Positions 42,115 to 50,948 of a DNA stretch of 64,000 nt are shown piece after piece. How positions within the stretch are numbered: the stretch's first letter is position 1; each line of letters opens with the position of its first letter. Below the pieces are notes generated by a model, which was not told the DNA's origin, did no database searches, and was given only the letters and a program-made list of their open reading frames with translations. The DNA lies in the NCBI GenBank assembly GCA_905234475.1, contig CAJOHX010000008.1, forward strand, positions 1-64,000, read 5' to 3'. The DNA is from an uncultured Bacteroidales bacterium. GTDB lineage: Bacteria; Bacteroidota; Bacteroidia; Bacteroidales; UBA932. A program made the position numbers and the translations under genes.

Positions 42115-43824
42115 ATGAATAAAAAAGCCATTACCCTCCTATTTCTTCTCTCCGCCGCCCTGTGCACCCAGCTTTCCGCACAAACGGAAAATGAACTCCC
42201 GACCGAAACCCTCCAGACGGAGCAGCAGCCCCGTGGCCTGGGCAGCCTGTTCGGGCGTCGGACCAACGGCCGGAGACAGATCCAGCAGGAGAATGAAGTG
42301 CTCCGCAACGAACTGGATTCGCTCCAGATGCTGCTGGACAGCCTCCGCGGGCGCGTCTACGTGGACGAGCATGAACTGGCGGCCCTGGAGCGGCTGGACG
42401 GGGATGGTTTCGAGTATACGACGGAGACCAGCGACAGTCTGCTGCACCTGTGGTACGAGAATTCCCTGTCCAAGGATTTCGACGCCATCCACGAATACAA
42501 CATGGACTCCGTCCGTTTCTCCTCCAATGTCTCGGATGCGGAGATGATGCGCCGCCTGTCGGCGATGAATTCGTTCATCACCCTGCCGTACAACGACGTG
42601 GTCAAGAACTACATCATCCTCTACTCGGAGCGCATGACCTCCCGCATGGGGCAGGTCCTGGGCCTGAGCACCTATTATTTCCCGATTTTCGAGGACATCC
42701 TGATCCGCTACGACCTGCCGCAGGAGCTCAAGTATATGGCCATCATCGAGTCCATGCTCAACCCCGTGGCCACCTCAAGCGCCGGCGCCCGCGGCATCTG
42801 GCAGTTCATGTACCAGACCGGCCGCAGCTACGGCCTGGAGATCAATTCCTTCGTGGATGAGCGCCTGGACGTGGAGAAGGCCGTCGATGCCGCCGCGCGC
42901 TACCTGCGCGACGCCTACAAGATCTTCGGCGACTGGGCCCTGGCCATCAGCTCCTACAACTGCGGCGCGGGCAACGTCTCCAAGGCCATCCGCCGCGCGG
43001 ACGGCAAGCGCGACTTCTGGAGCATCTATCCGTATCTGCCGAAGGAGACGCGCGGCTATGTGCCGGCCTTCGTGGGCGCCATGTACGCCATGACCTATTA
43101 CCGCGAGTACGGCATCGTGCCGCAGAACATGGGCATGCCGGCCCAGACCGACACCTTCGAGATCCGCAAGAATCTCCATTTCGAGCAGATCACCGGCGTG
43201 GTCGGCATTCCGCTGGAGACCCTGCAGAACCTCAATCCGCAGTATGTCCACGACATCATCCCCGGCAACGACCACCCTTATATCCTGAAGCTCCCGTTCA
43301 ACTGGACAGGCCCCTTCCTGGAAACCAACCGCGACAGCCTCTATGCCTTCAAGGCCGACTCGCTGATCAGCGGCAAGGTCCTGCAGGAGCAGGCCTCCGG
43401 CAACGGCAAGTCGAGCGGCGGCAAATCCGGCGGCAGCACGCAGCAGCAGCGGATCAGCTACAAGGTCAAGAGCGGGGACTACCTGGGCAAGATCGCGTCC
43501 AAGTACGGCGTCACCATCAACCAGATCAAGAACTGGAACAACCTGAAATCCAACAACATCCAGATCGGCCAGACCCTCTACATCTACAAGAACGGCGGCC
43601 CGACGATCTCCCAGGGAAGCGGCCCCTCTTCGAGCAGCGGCAGCGGAAGCAGTTCCACCAAGAAGACCTCCAAGACCGTGATTTACACGGTCAAGTCCGG
43701 CGACTCCCTCTACAAGATCGCCAAGCTCTACCCGGGCGTCAGCGCCGACAACATCAAGGCCGCCAACGGCCTCAAATCCGACGCCATCCGCGCCGGTCAA
43801 AAACTAACGATTCCGATTCCTTAA
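42115..43824 (+). CDS. mltD: Membrane-bound lytic murein transglycosylase D with LysM repeats
   Basis: 569 aa from the ATG at 42115, with signal peptide (cleavage near SAQ, 23). An SLT domain spans about residues 195-330 with catalytic Glu212 in MAIIESMLNPVATSSAGARG. Two C-terminal LysM motifs (YKVKSGDYLGKIASKYGV and YTVKSGDSLYKIAKLYPG) are joined by Ser/Gly-rich linkers. It cuts peptidoglycan glycan strands. Its stop codon directly abuts that of the convergent rarA (TAATTA). Confidence 0.93.
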   Translation: MNKKAITLLFLLSAALCTQLSAQTENELPTETLQTEQQPRGLGSLFGRRTNGRRQIQQENEVLRNELDSLQMLLDSLRGRVYVDEHELAALERLDGDGFEYTTETSDSLLHLWYENSLSKDFDAIHEYNMDSVRFSSNVSDAEMMRRLSAMNSFITLPYNDVVKNYIILYSERMTSRMGQVLGLSTYYFPIFEDILIRYDLPQELKYMAIIESMLNPVATSSAGARGIWQFMYQTGRSYGLEINSFVDERLDVEKAVDAAARYLRDAYKIFGDWALAISSYNCGAGNVSKAIRRADGKRDFWSIYPYLPKETRGYVPAFVGAMYAMTYYREYGIVPQNMGMPAQTDTFEIRKNLHFEQITGVVGIPLETLQNLNPQYVHDIIPGNDHPYILKLPFNWTGPFLETNRDSLYAFKADSLISGKVLQEQASGNGKSSGGKSGGSTQQQRISYKVKSGDYLGKIASKYGVTINQIKNWNNLKSNNIQIGQTLYIYKNGGPTISQGSGPSSSSGSGSSSTKKTSKTVIYTVKSGDSLYKIAKLYPGVSADNIKAANGLKSDAIRAGQKLTIPIP

Positions 43825-45108
43825 TTATTTCTTGTAGTACTTCGGCCAGCAGGCGTCCAGGTAGGCCTTGAGGCGGTCTTCCTGGGGGTTGGGCTGGGGG
43901 TCGTAGAAGACGGTGCCGGAGAGGGCGGGGGGCAGGAATTCGAGGTCGGTGAAGTGGCCGGGGTAGTCGTGGGCGTATTTGTAGCCGTCGGCGTAGCCCA
44001 GATCCTCCATCAGCTTGGTGGGCGCATTGCGCAGGTAAAGCGGCACGGCGGCCGTCTGGTCGGCCTTGGCGGCCGCCAGGGCCTTGTCGATCGCGAGATA
44101 GGCGGAATTGCTCTTGGGTGAGCTGGCGAGGTACACGGCGCACTCGCTCAGCGGGATGCGTGCCTCTGGCATGCCGATGGAATGGACGATGCGGAAGGTG
44201 GCGTCCGCCAGCAGCAGGGCGTTGGGATTCGCAAGGCCGATGTCCTCGGCAGCCAGGATGCAGAGCCGGCGGGCGATGAAGAGGGGATCCTCGCCGCCGT
44301 CCAGCATGCGCGCCATCCAGTAGACGGCGGCATTGGGGTCGGACCCGCGGACGCTCTTGATGAAGGCGGAAATGATGTCGTAGTGCATCTCGCCGCCCTT
44401 GTCGTAAATGGCCATGTTCTCCTGCAGGCAGGAGGTCACCGTCTTGTTGTCGATCACAATCGGGTCCGCTTTGCCCACCTGGGCATCCACGACAATCTCC
44501 AGGATATTCAGCAGCTTGCGCGCATCGCCGCTGCTCTGGCGAAACAGCGCGGAGGTCTCGCGGACTTCGATGTTGCGCTCCTTGAGGACCTCATCCTCAC
44601 GCAGGGCCCGGTCCAGCAACTGCTGTAAGTCCTCCACCTCCAGGGTCTTCAGCACGAACACCTGGCAGCGGGACAGCAGGGGAGTGATCACCTCGAAGGA
44701 AGGATTCTCCGTGGTGGCGCCGATCAGGATGACCGTCCCAGCCTCGACAGCGCCGAGCAGGGCGTCCTGCTGCGCCTTGTTGAAGCGGTGGATCTCGTCG
44801 ATAAAGAGGATGGGCGCGCCCGCGCCGGAAAAGAGCGACTTGGACTTCGCCGAATCGATCACGTCGCGGACATCCTTCACCCCGGCGCTCACGGCGGAAA
44901 GGGTGAAAAACTCCCGGTCCAGCATCCCGGCGATAATCCGGGCGAGCGTGGTCTTGCCCACACCCGGAGGACCCCACAGAATGAAGGAAGACAAAGCGCC
45001 CGACTCCATCATGTTCCGCAGGATGCATCCAGGGCCGACCAGGTGGCGCTGACCGACGTAATCGGCCAGCGTTTTGGGCCTCATACGCTCCGGAAGAGGC
45101 GGTAACAT
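43825..45108 (-). CDS. rarA: Replication-associated recombination ATPase RarA (MgsA)
   Basis: 427 aa from the ATG at 45108 (MLPPLPERMRPKTL), which fits the family N-terminus better than a GTG 21 nt upstream. Walker A GPPGVGKTT (46-54), Walker B FIDEIHR (102-108), sensor GATTENPSFEV. It is a tetrameric AAA+ protein acting at stalled replication forks in characterised bacteria. Confidence 0.93.
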   Translation of the reverse strand: MLPPLPERMRPKTLADYVGQRHLVGPGCILRNMMESGALSSFILWGPPGVGKTTLARIIAGMLDREFFTLSAVSAGVKDVRDVIDSAKSKSLFSGAGAPILFIDEIHRFNKAQQDALLGAVEAGTVILIGATTENPSFEVITPLLSRCQVFVLKTLEVEDLQQLLDRALREDEVLKERNIEVRETSALFRQSSGDARKLLNILEIVVDAQVGKADPIVIDNKTVTSCLQENMAIYDKGGEMHYDIISAFIKSVRGSDPNAAVYWMARMLDGGEDPLFIARRLCILAAEDIGLANPNALLLADATFRIVHSIGMPEARIPLSECAVYLASSPKSNSAYLAIDKALAAAKADQTAAVPLYLRNAPTKLMEDLGYADGYKYAHDYPGHFTDLEFLPPALSGTVFYDPQPNPQEDRLKAYLDACWPKYYKK

Positions 45109-45143
45109 TTTTGTTAACGTATCGAACACTTTTGTTCTATTTC

Positions 45144-46280
45144 CTAATATTCAAGCTTTTTGATATAAGAGCGCCGACGCTTCTTGCATTCGTGCTCAAA
45201 GTCGCGGAACTGGCCCTGATTCTTCAGGTTTGACTCCAGAATGGCGTTGGTTTCGGCCCATTTGACCCCGGCTTTGCTGTAGTTCCGGAACATGTCCATG
45301 AACACGAGGGAGTTCACGCCGCTGTTCTGGTAGTCGGGATGCACGCCGACCAGCAGGAGCTCCACGCCCGGCTCGCGCTTGAAGTAAAGCGACTTCAGCA
45401 GGTGCCACCAGCCGAAGGGGAAGAGCTTGCCGCGGCACTTCTGCAGGGCTTCGTTGAGCGAAGGCATCGTGATGCCGAAGGCGACCAGGTCGTTCTTCTC
45501 ATTCTCGACCATGGACACGAACTTCAGGTCCAGCAGGCTCAGGTAGAAATCCAGGTACTTCTTGGCCATGTGGTCCGGCAGGACCGTGAAATTGTACAGG
45601 TCCTTGTAGCAGTCGTTGATGCAGCGGAAGATCTTCTCGCCGTAATTCTCCTGCTTGATGATCTTGCGCGTCAGCGGACGCAGGTGGACGTTCGCGCGCT
45701 CCTTGATGATGGCCTCGAGACGCGGCCAGCGCTCGGGCATGACCTCTGGGATATAGACCTTGTATTCAATCCAGTCCACATCCTTGCCGAAACCCATTTT
45801 CTCCAGATAATCGTTGTAATAAGGGAAATTGTAGATCAGGGGCATGGTGCTCATCACGTCGAAGCCCTCGATCAGCATGCCCTCCGGGTCGAAATCCGTG
45901 AATCCCAGCGGACCCACGACAGACTCCATCCCGCGCTCCCGGCCAAACTCGTACACCTTGTCCATCAGGGCCTGAGCCACTTCCGGGTCCTCGACGAAGT
46001 CGTACCAGCCGAAACGGACCTCCTTGTGGTTCCACTGCTCGTTCGCCTTGTAGTTGACGATGGCGGCTACGCGGCCGACCAGTTCGCCGTCCTTGTAGGC
46101 AAGATAGTAGGCAGAATCGCAGAATTCCTGGGCCGCGCCCTTCTTCGGGTCCAGCGTGTCCATCTGGTCGAAGACAAGCGGCGGGATATAATACGGATTG
46201 TCATGGTACAGCTTCTCCGGGAAAAGGACGAATCGCCGGAGTTCACGGCGCGTCTTGACAGGTCTGATTTCGACTGACAT
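45144..46280 (-). CDS. GNAT-like protein of unknown substrate
   Basis: 378 aa. The N-terminal half has LYHDNPYYIPPL and a split acyltransferase-like domain, and the C-terminal half has VELLLVGVHPDYQNSGVNSLVF, where YQNSGVN resembles the acyl-CoA loop of GNAT enzymes. Homologues of the same length are widespread in Bacteroidota and uncharacterised. It lies upstream of rarA on the same strand (35 nt between) and has a TATATTCG box 30 nt before its ATG. Confidence 0.75.
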   Translation of the reverse strand: MSVEIRPVKTRRELRRFVLFPEKLYHDNPYYIPPLVFDQMDTLDPKKGAAQEFCDSAYYLAYKDGELVGRVAAIVNYKANEQWNHKEVRFGWYDFVEDPEVAQALMDKVYEFGRERGMESVVGPLGFTDFDPEGMLIEGFDVMSTMPLIYNFPYYNDYLEKMGFGKDVDWIEYKVYIPEVMPERWPRLEAIIKERANVHLRPLTRKIIKQENYGEKIFRCINDCYKDLYNFTVLPDHMAKKYLDFYLSLLDLKFVSMVENEKNDLVAFGITMPSLNEALQKCRGKLFPFGWWHLLKSLYFKREPGVELLLVGVHPDYQNSGVNSLVFMDMFRNYSKAGVKWAETNAILESNLKNQGQFRDFEHECKKRRRSYIKKLEY

Positions 46281-46310
46281 GTTTCGTAGGTTTTAGTTAC
46301 AACAGTACTG

Positions 46311-46358
46311 CGAATATACGATTTTCATAGGAAAATATCAAAGAAATGGCTATATTCG
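46311..46358. promoter_or_regulatory. Divergent TATATTCG boxes
   Basis: Minus-strand TATATTCG at 46311-46318 serves the GNAT-like gene. Plus-strand TATATTCG at 46351-46358 ends 4 nt before the ATG of the small outer-membrane protein gene at 46363. Both deviate from TAnnTTTG at the same base. Confidence 0.5.
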
Positions 46359-46362
46359 TAAC

Positions 46363-46935
46363 ATGTCACGTGTGCGCCGTTTCCTGCTTGCAGCCCTGTT
46401 GCTGCCGCTTTTCTGCCTGCAGCTGCGGGGGCAGGAATTCATGGCGGGCACATACCAGTCCATCAAGGGGGTCGGACTCACCGCCATGTTCTTCACTTAC
46501 GACGAGGCGGACATCGTCACCCTCCGCACGGATTTCTACGGCGTCCTGTCCGGCCGCACGCGCCAGCCGGGCGTCTGCCTGTCGTATACCCACGACTACG
46601 TCTTCTTCGAACGGGAGGGGGAGGACTTCCTGCTGCAGCTCCACGCCGGCGCCGGCGGCATGCTGGGCTATGTCCATGACTACGAGCGCGGCTTCTACAG
46701 CGCCTTCGACCGGGAACTTCAGCACCGGCGGGGCGGTGTCGTCGCCCTGACGGGCAACTTCGGCCTGCGCCTGGATTTCTTCTGGCGTCCGGTCACAATC
46801 GACTTCAGCCTCACCGCGGCACCGGGCGTGCATCTGCGCACCGACCAGGAGACGGGCGCCATGATCCTCTCGTTCTACCGCAACGGCATCGTGCAGGCAT
46901 GGCAGCCTCAAATAAACCTCATGTATTACTTCTGA
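46363..46935 (+). CDS. Small secreted beta-strand-rich protein, probable outer-membrane barrel
   Basis: 190 aa with a signal peptide (MSRVRRFLLAALLLPLFCLQ, cleavage near GQ at 24). The rest alternates hydrophobic and polar residues (FYGVLSGR, CLSYTHDYVFF, LRLDFFWRPVTIDFSL) and ends in LMYYF, the terminal aromatic expected for BAM-inserted barrels. About eight strands would fit. I recognise no named family. The next gene starts 2 nt after the stop and encodes a similar product, so the pair is probably one operon. Confidence 0.68.
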   Translation: MSRVRRFLLAALLLPLFCLQLRGQEFMAGTYQSIKGVGLTAMFFTYDEADIVTLRTDFYGVLSGRTRQPGVCLSYTHDYVFFEREGEDFLLQLHAGAGGMLGYVHDYERGFYSAFDRELQHRRGGVVALTGNFGLRLDFFWRPVTIDFSLTAAPGVHLRTDQETGAMILSFYRNGIVQAWQPQINLMYYF

Positions 46936-46937
46936 TA

Positions 46938-47567
46938 ATGAAACGCAAACTTATATTAATCAGCATACTGATTCTTGCAGCGAGTCTCGCTTCCGAGGCC
47001 CGCCTGCCGGACAGCTGGTTCTTCAGGCGTTTCAACATGGGGGTGGAATGGGGCTACACGCAATGCATCGTCCACGCCTGGGACTACAACATCGTCAGCG
47101 AAGAAGGATACCGGATTTATGACGAGGACGCGGAGTTCATGCTCCATCCCAATGCCAGCCTGCTCGGACAGATCGGTTTCCTGCTGAACGACTATTTCGT
47201 CATCGCCCTCTACGGCGGCTATGTCGGCGTGGGGAAAGGCAACCGCCTGCTGCCCGTCCAGCTCCGGCTGAGCTGGTTCCCGGATCCGGTCGACGAAGAC
47301 GGGGGCTTCTTCTTCCTCCAGGGCGGCCCGGCCTTCCACATCCGGCTCCAGGAGCCGCGTCCGGCCTGGATGGTCTCCGGGGGCATCGGCTACCGCCGCA
47401 GGCTCAACTCCGACTGCAACCTGGACGTCTGCATCGGGCTCAAGTATCTGGGCGACCATCCGCTCCTGCAGAATCCGGAAGGCCCCGGGTACGTCCCAGC
47501 ACACAATATCCGCAAGAACGATGCAGGATACTGTGCGCTGGACGTGACGCTGGGATTTAACTTCTAG
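46938..47567 (+). CDS. Small secreted beta-strand-rich protein, probable outer-membrane barrel
   Basis: 209 aa from the ATG at 46938, with a signal peptide (MKRKLILISILILAASLASE). Strand-like segments include FFRRFNMGVEWGYTQ, YFVIALYGGYVGVGKG and FFFLQGGPAFHIRL, and the end is VTLGFNF. It follows another small barrel-like gene by 2 nt. Its TAG stop is interlocked with the stop of the convergent gene (CTAG). No named family is recognised. Confidence 0.68.
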   Translation: MKRKLILISILILAASLASEARLPDSWFFRRFNMGVEWGYTQCIVHAWDYNIVSEEGYRIYDEDAEFMLHPNASLLGQIGFLLNDYFVIALYGGYVGVGKGNRLLPVQLRLSWFPDPVDEDGGFFFLQGGPAFHIRLQEPRPAWMVSGGIGYRRRLNSDCNLDVCIGLKYLGDHPLLQNPEGPGYVPAHNIRKNDAGYCALDVTLGFNF

Positions 47568-48847
47568 AACAGCTTGTCCACGGCGGCGATGATCTCCTCC
47601 GCCGGGAGGGAAGGATCCAGGACCAGGTCCGGCTCCTTGAAGACGTAGCCCTTCGCCATGGAGGCCAGGAATCCGCCTCCGGTGCAGTTCAGCATGATGT
47701 ATTCATCCTTTTTCACCACCCCGTCCCGGACGGCCTGCGCAAGGGCAGCCACAGCCGCGCAGGGGGCGGAGAGGAGGTCGTAGCCCTCCAGGTTGCGGAA
47801 CTGCAGGAGCCAGTACATGATATCGTCGTTGGTGCACGCGAAGGAGTCTCCGCCACTGGCGCGAAGCACGTCGAACATGCCACCGGCAAGGCTGTAAGGG
47901 GGCTTGCGGTTGGCCAGCACCTTGGCCAGGATGATCTCCGCGCTGTGCCGGCCCTCTTCTGGATCCAGTGCGGCAAGCTCGCGGGACTGCGCCTTCCAGG
48001 AGTCGTGGATCAGCGTGAACGGCTTGTTCTGCGCCACATAAACACGCATCCTGTTCTCCCCGAAACGGCCGTCTGCCGCCAGGCGTTCGGCGTTCTCCCA
48101 GGCCGCGATGGCGCCCGTGCCGGAACCGACGGCCTGGAAATAGGCGTCGGGGATGCGGCCGACCTTCTCCACATAGCTGAGCAGGGTCGTGCCCATGCCG
48201 TCGCGGCGCGCCACGTTCTTGGCGCCGCCCTCGAGGAAGAAGCGCGGATTCTGAACCAGTTTCTCGCCCAGGGTGATGGCGTCGTAGTAGTCACAGCCGT
48301 GCGGGGCGGCAATCAGCTTGACGCAGCGATGCAGCTTCTTGTGGAACCACAGGTCGTGCAGGTTGTCCTGGGGGACGCAGATGACCACAGGGATCTCGTT
48401 GTCCGAGCACACCTGCGCGAAGGCCCGGGCGGTGTTGCCCGCCGACTGGACCACGAGCACGCGGTTCTCCTTCTTGTCCATGCGCGCGCACACGCTGAAG
48501 GCCTCCGTCTCCTTGAAGGAGCAGGTCTCCATCTTCGCGCCGATGCGGGGATTCCAGCCCGAGAAAGTGATATACAGGTTGTTCAGTCCCAGATGCTTCG
48601 CAAGGCCCTTTGACTTGTAGGTCACGGGCGCGGCGGAATGCTTGAGGGTGCGTCGGATGGGCATCCATTCCGCGTAGCGGTACAGGCCCTTGAGGTCCGT
48701 GCGCGGGGTGAACTGCTTCTGGGCGTAGACGGCGCGGACCAGGGAAGGCTCGCCGCCCTGGGGATCCGACAGGTCCCAGCCGCGGTCGTCAAAGACCCGG
48801 CCGGTGGCCACGTTCATCAACTGATACTGGGTGGGTTGGAATTTCAT
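47564..48847 (-). CDS. Threonine-synthase-family PLP enzyme, probable cysteate synthase
   Basis: 427 aa fold-type II PLP enzyme with Schiff-base Lys112 in CSFKETEAF and phosphate-binding SAGNT (135-139), VGSGTGAIAAWE and a C-terminal NCTGGG. It differs from ordinary threonine synthase, which has SFKDRG; SFKE.EA followed by SAGNTARAFAQV matches my recollection of cysteate synthases, which make L-cysteate from phosphoserine and sulfite. Some gut Bacteroidales use cysteate to build sulfonolipids. It lies last in an rlmD-ATP-grasp-antiporter run. Threonine synthase remains the alternative. Confidence 0.65.
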   Translation of the reverse strand: MKFQPTQYQLMNVATGRVFDDRGWDLSDPQGGEPSLVRAVYAQKQFTPRTDLKGLYRYAEWMPIRRTLKHSAAPVTYKSKGLAKHLGLNNLYITFSGWNPRIGAKMETCSFKETEAFSVCARMDKKENRVLVVQSAGNTARAFAQVCSDNEIPVVICVPQDNLHDLWFHKKLHRCVKLIAAPHGCDYYDAITLGEKLVQNPRFFLEGGAKNVARRDGMGTTLLSYVEKVGRIPDAYFQAVGSGTGAIAAWENAERLAADGRFGENRMRVYVAQNKPFTLIHDSWKAQSRELAALDPEEGRHSAEIILAKVLANRKPPYSLAGGMFDVLRASGGDSFACTNDDIMYWLLQFRNLEGYDLLSAPCAAVAALAQAVRDGVVKKDEYIMLNCTGGGFLASMAKGYVFKEPDLVLDPSLPAEEIIAAVDKLF

Positions 48848-48859
48848 ATAATTGCAGGT

Positions 48860-49792
48860 TTAGAGTTTCACGAATAACCAGGTAAAATAGCCGAAGAACA
48901 GCGTCAGCATCAGGATGGCCTCCCAGCGGTCCACGCGGTCGCGGTGGCCGGTATAGGTCCACAGCCAGACCAGAACGATGCTGAGCAGGAGCACCCCGAG
49001 GTCCACCCAGGTCAGGGCAATGGTGGACAGCGGTGTCACCACGGCGGAGGCGCCGAGGATCAGCAGGATGTTGAAGATGTTGGAGCCCAGGATGTTGCCC
49101 AGCGCCAGCTGGTCCTTCTTCTTGGCGGCGGCCACGATGCAGGTGGCCAGCTCGGGCAGGGAAGTGCCCCCCGCCAGCAGGGTGATGGCGATGAACTTGT
49201 CCGACACGCCCACGGCGCGGGCGATGGCGGTGGCATTGTTCACGAACAGCTGGCCGCCGAAGATCAGGCCGCCCAGGCCCGCCAGCACCAGCAGGATCGC
49301 GACCCAGAGGCTCCTGGCCTTCTGCTGCGCCTCTTCCGACACCCCCGTGTCGGTCTTGAAGCAATAGACCATGTAGGCCACGAAGATCAGCAGGAAGATG
49401 ATGCCTTCCACCCGGGCGATCTGCGTCCCTGTGAGCGCCAGTGCGGCGAACAGGAAGGTCACCAGCAGCGTGATGGGGATGTCCCGCCGGCTGTTGGCGC
49501 GCGTCATCGCCACGGGGGCGATGGCCGCCGTCAGGCCGAGGATGAGCAGGGTGTTGAAAATGTTGGAGCCGACCACGTTGCCGACGGAAATGTCGGCATT
49601 GCCCTGGAAGGCGCCGGTCAGGCTGACGACCAGTTCGGGGCAGCTGGTCCCGAAGCCCACGATGGTAAGTCCGATGACAAATTCACTGATGCCGGCCTTG
49701 CGGGCCACGGCGGACGCACCGTCCACCAGCCAGTCCGCCCCGAATACGATCAGGGCGAGACCCACCAGGAGCAATCCAATCTGAACGATCAT
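48860..49792 (-). CDS. Calcium/sodium antiporter (CaCA family, YrbG-like)
   Basis: 310 aa with about ten membrane segments in two inverted halves. The alpha-repeats are GFGTSCPELVVSLTGAFQG (near 47) and GGTSLPELATCIVAAAKKK (near 207), each followed by GNxxGSNIFN. Exchanges Ca2+ (or K+) for Na+ or H+ across the inner membrane. It lies 25 nt after the ATP-grasp gene and 12 nt before the cysteate-synthase-like gene. Confidence 0.93.
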   Translation of the reverse strand: MIVQIGLLLVGLALIVFGADWLVDGASAVARKAGISEFVIGLTIVGFGTSCPELVVSLTGAFQGNADISVGNVVGSNIFNTLLILGLTAAIAPVAMTRANSRRDIPITLLVTFLFAALALTGTQIARVEGIIFLLIFVAYMVYCFKTDTGVSEEAQQKARSLWVAILLVLAGLGGLIFGGQLFVNNATAIARAVGVSDKFIAITLLAGGTSLPELATCIVAAAKKKDQLALGNILGSNIFNILLILGASAVVTPLSTIALTWVDLGVLLLSIVLVWLWTYTGHRDRVDRWEAILMLTLFFGYFTWLFVKL

Positions 49793-49817
49793 GCTATAAT
49801 TGTTATATCTTGTTCTG

Positions 49818-50948
49818 TCAATTCCCGAAAGCGTGTTCCATCCGCTTGTGATAGGGGAGTTTCTTCATTTTCCGTATCCACTGCAATACTTCTGCGGTCC
49901 GTTCCCCGAAGGCAGGGATGCCCGGGGACATCTGGCAGAAATAAAACATATTCCGCATTATGTTCGCTTCGATCAGCACCGGCCGCCCGGTCTGGTCGAG
50001 GGTGAAGTCCCAGCCGATCACCCCCATCGGAGGCAGCATCGTGTGCATCCTGACGGCGGCTTCCTTCACCAGGGAGAAGCCGTCGATCCGGTGCCCGTCG
50101 AACACCACATGCGTGTCCGGATGAGCGGCAAACTTCTGATTGTCAATCGTCATGGCATCTCCCTGCAGGACCCCGTCGTCGCTGATGGCGACAAACATCC
50201 CGCCGGAACTCGCATTGTCCACCACGGCTCCGCCATGGGCAATGCGCATCACGGCGGGAATCGTGTAATAATCCTCTTTCCAGCGGTACGTGGTCACGCG
50301 GAAGGTGTTCACGGCATCCGGGTAAACTGCCTGGATGGACGGGGCGCACCGGACCGGCTCCTGGATGACGAATTCACGGCCCAGGCCTTCCAGCGCGGCG
50401 TCCGTATCCGTTTCCGCGTCAGCGAAATCCATACAGAAGCATCTCTTCCCTCCAGACGAGCCCCGGGAAGGCTTGCAGAACAGCTTTCCGCTGCGTCTGA
50501 GGAGCGCCAGGGCATCGTCGCGGTCCATTGATTTGCCATCGCCATCCCGGTATAGCCCCTTCGAGCAGGAAAGCACCGTCTTCGGCATCGCAACCCCTGC
50601 CGCCTGCGCCACGTACGGGAGGAAATTCTTGTCCGCAAGCACCTCATTGTAGGAGTCTTCCGGATTCATGTAGCGCTCGAAATAGGTGTTGTAAATGAAT
50701 TCCGGGATATACTGGGCACAAAAAACGCCCGAATGGGCGGAATAGTAGCGATGCCAGTCATAGGGAATCCTGCGGCCGTAGTTCTCCCTGTAGAAAGCGT
50801 CGATCTTCCGCTTCTGCTCGCGGGTCAGTTCGAACCCCTTGACAACCGCACGCCGGCGCCTGTTTATCCGATGGTTGCGGTTCAAGGAATGCCTGGTCCA
50901 CATCCAACTGGATACGACCTCACCCGCACGCAAAAGTTCCGTCATCAT
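49818..50948 (-). CDS. ATP-grasp protein of the sugar-transfer-associated type
   Basis: 376 aa. KLFCKPSRGSSGGKRCF near residue 165 is an ATP-grasp nucleotide loop and VIGWDFTLDQTGRPVLIEANIM near 320 is the metal-binding C-terminal block. The N-terminal part up to about 90 is basic and helical. Related proteins occur in capsule and glycan loci and are thought to ligate an amino acid or sugar acid. Here there is no glycan cluster: the gene overlaps the rlmD stop by 4 nt. Substrate unknown. Confidence 0.78.
   Translation of the reverse strand: MMTELLRAGEVVSSWMWTRHSLNRNHRINRRRRAVVKGFELTREQKRKIDAFYRENYGRRIPYDWHRYYSAHSGVFCAQYIPEFIYNTYFERYMNPEDSYNEVLADKNFLPYVAQAAGVAMPKTVLSCSKGLYRDGDGKSMDRDDALALLRRSGKLFCKPSRGSSGGKRCFCMDFADAETDTDAALEGLGREFVIQEPVRCAPSIQAVYPDAVNTFRVTTYRWKEDYYTIPAVMRIAHGGAVVDNASSGGMFVAISDDGVLQGDAMTIDNQKFAAHPDTHVVFDGHRIDGFSLVKEAAVRMHTMLPPMGVIGWDFTLDQTGRPVLIEANIMRNMFYFCQMSPGIPAFGERTAEVLQWIRKMKKLPYHKRMEHAFGN

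Noticed and set aside
39400..43900. parS sites near parAB
   Set aside because: I looked for the TGTTTCACGTGAAACA type palindrome; CACGTG cores in the window (for example near 46366) lack the flanking symmetry.
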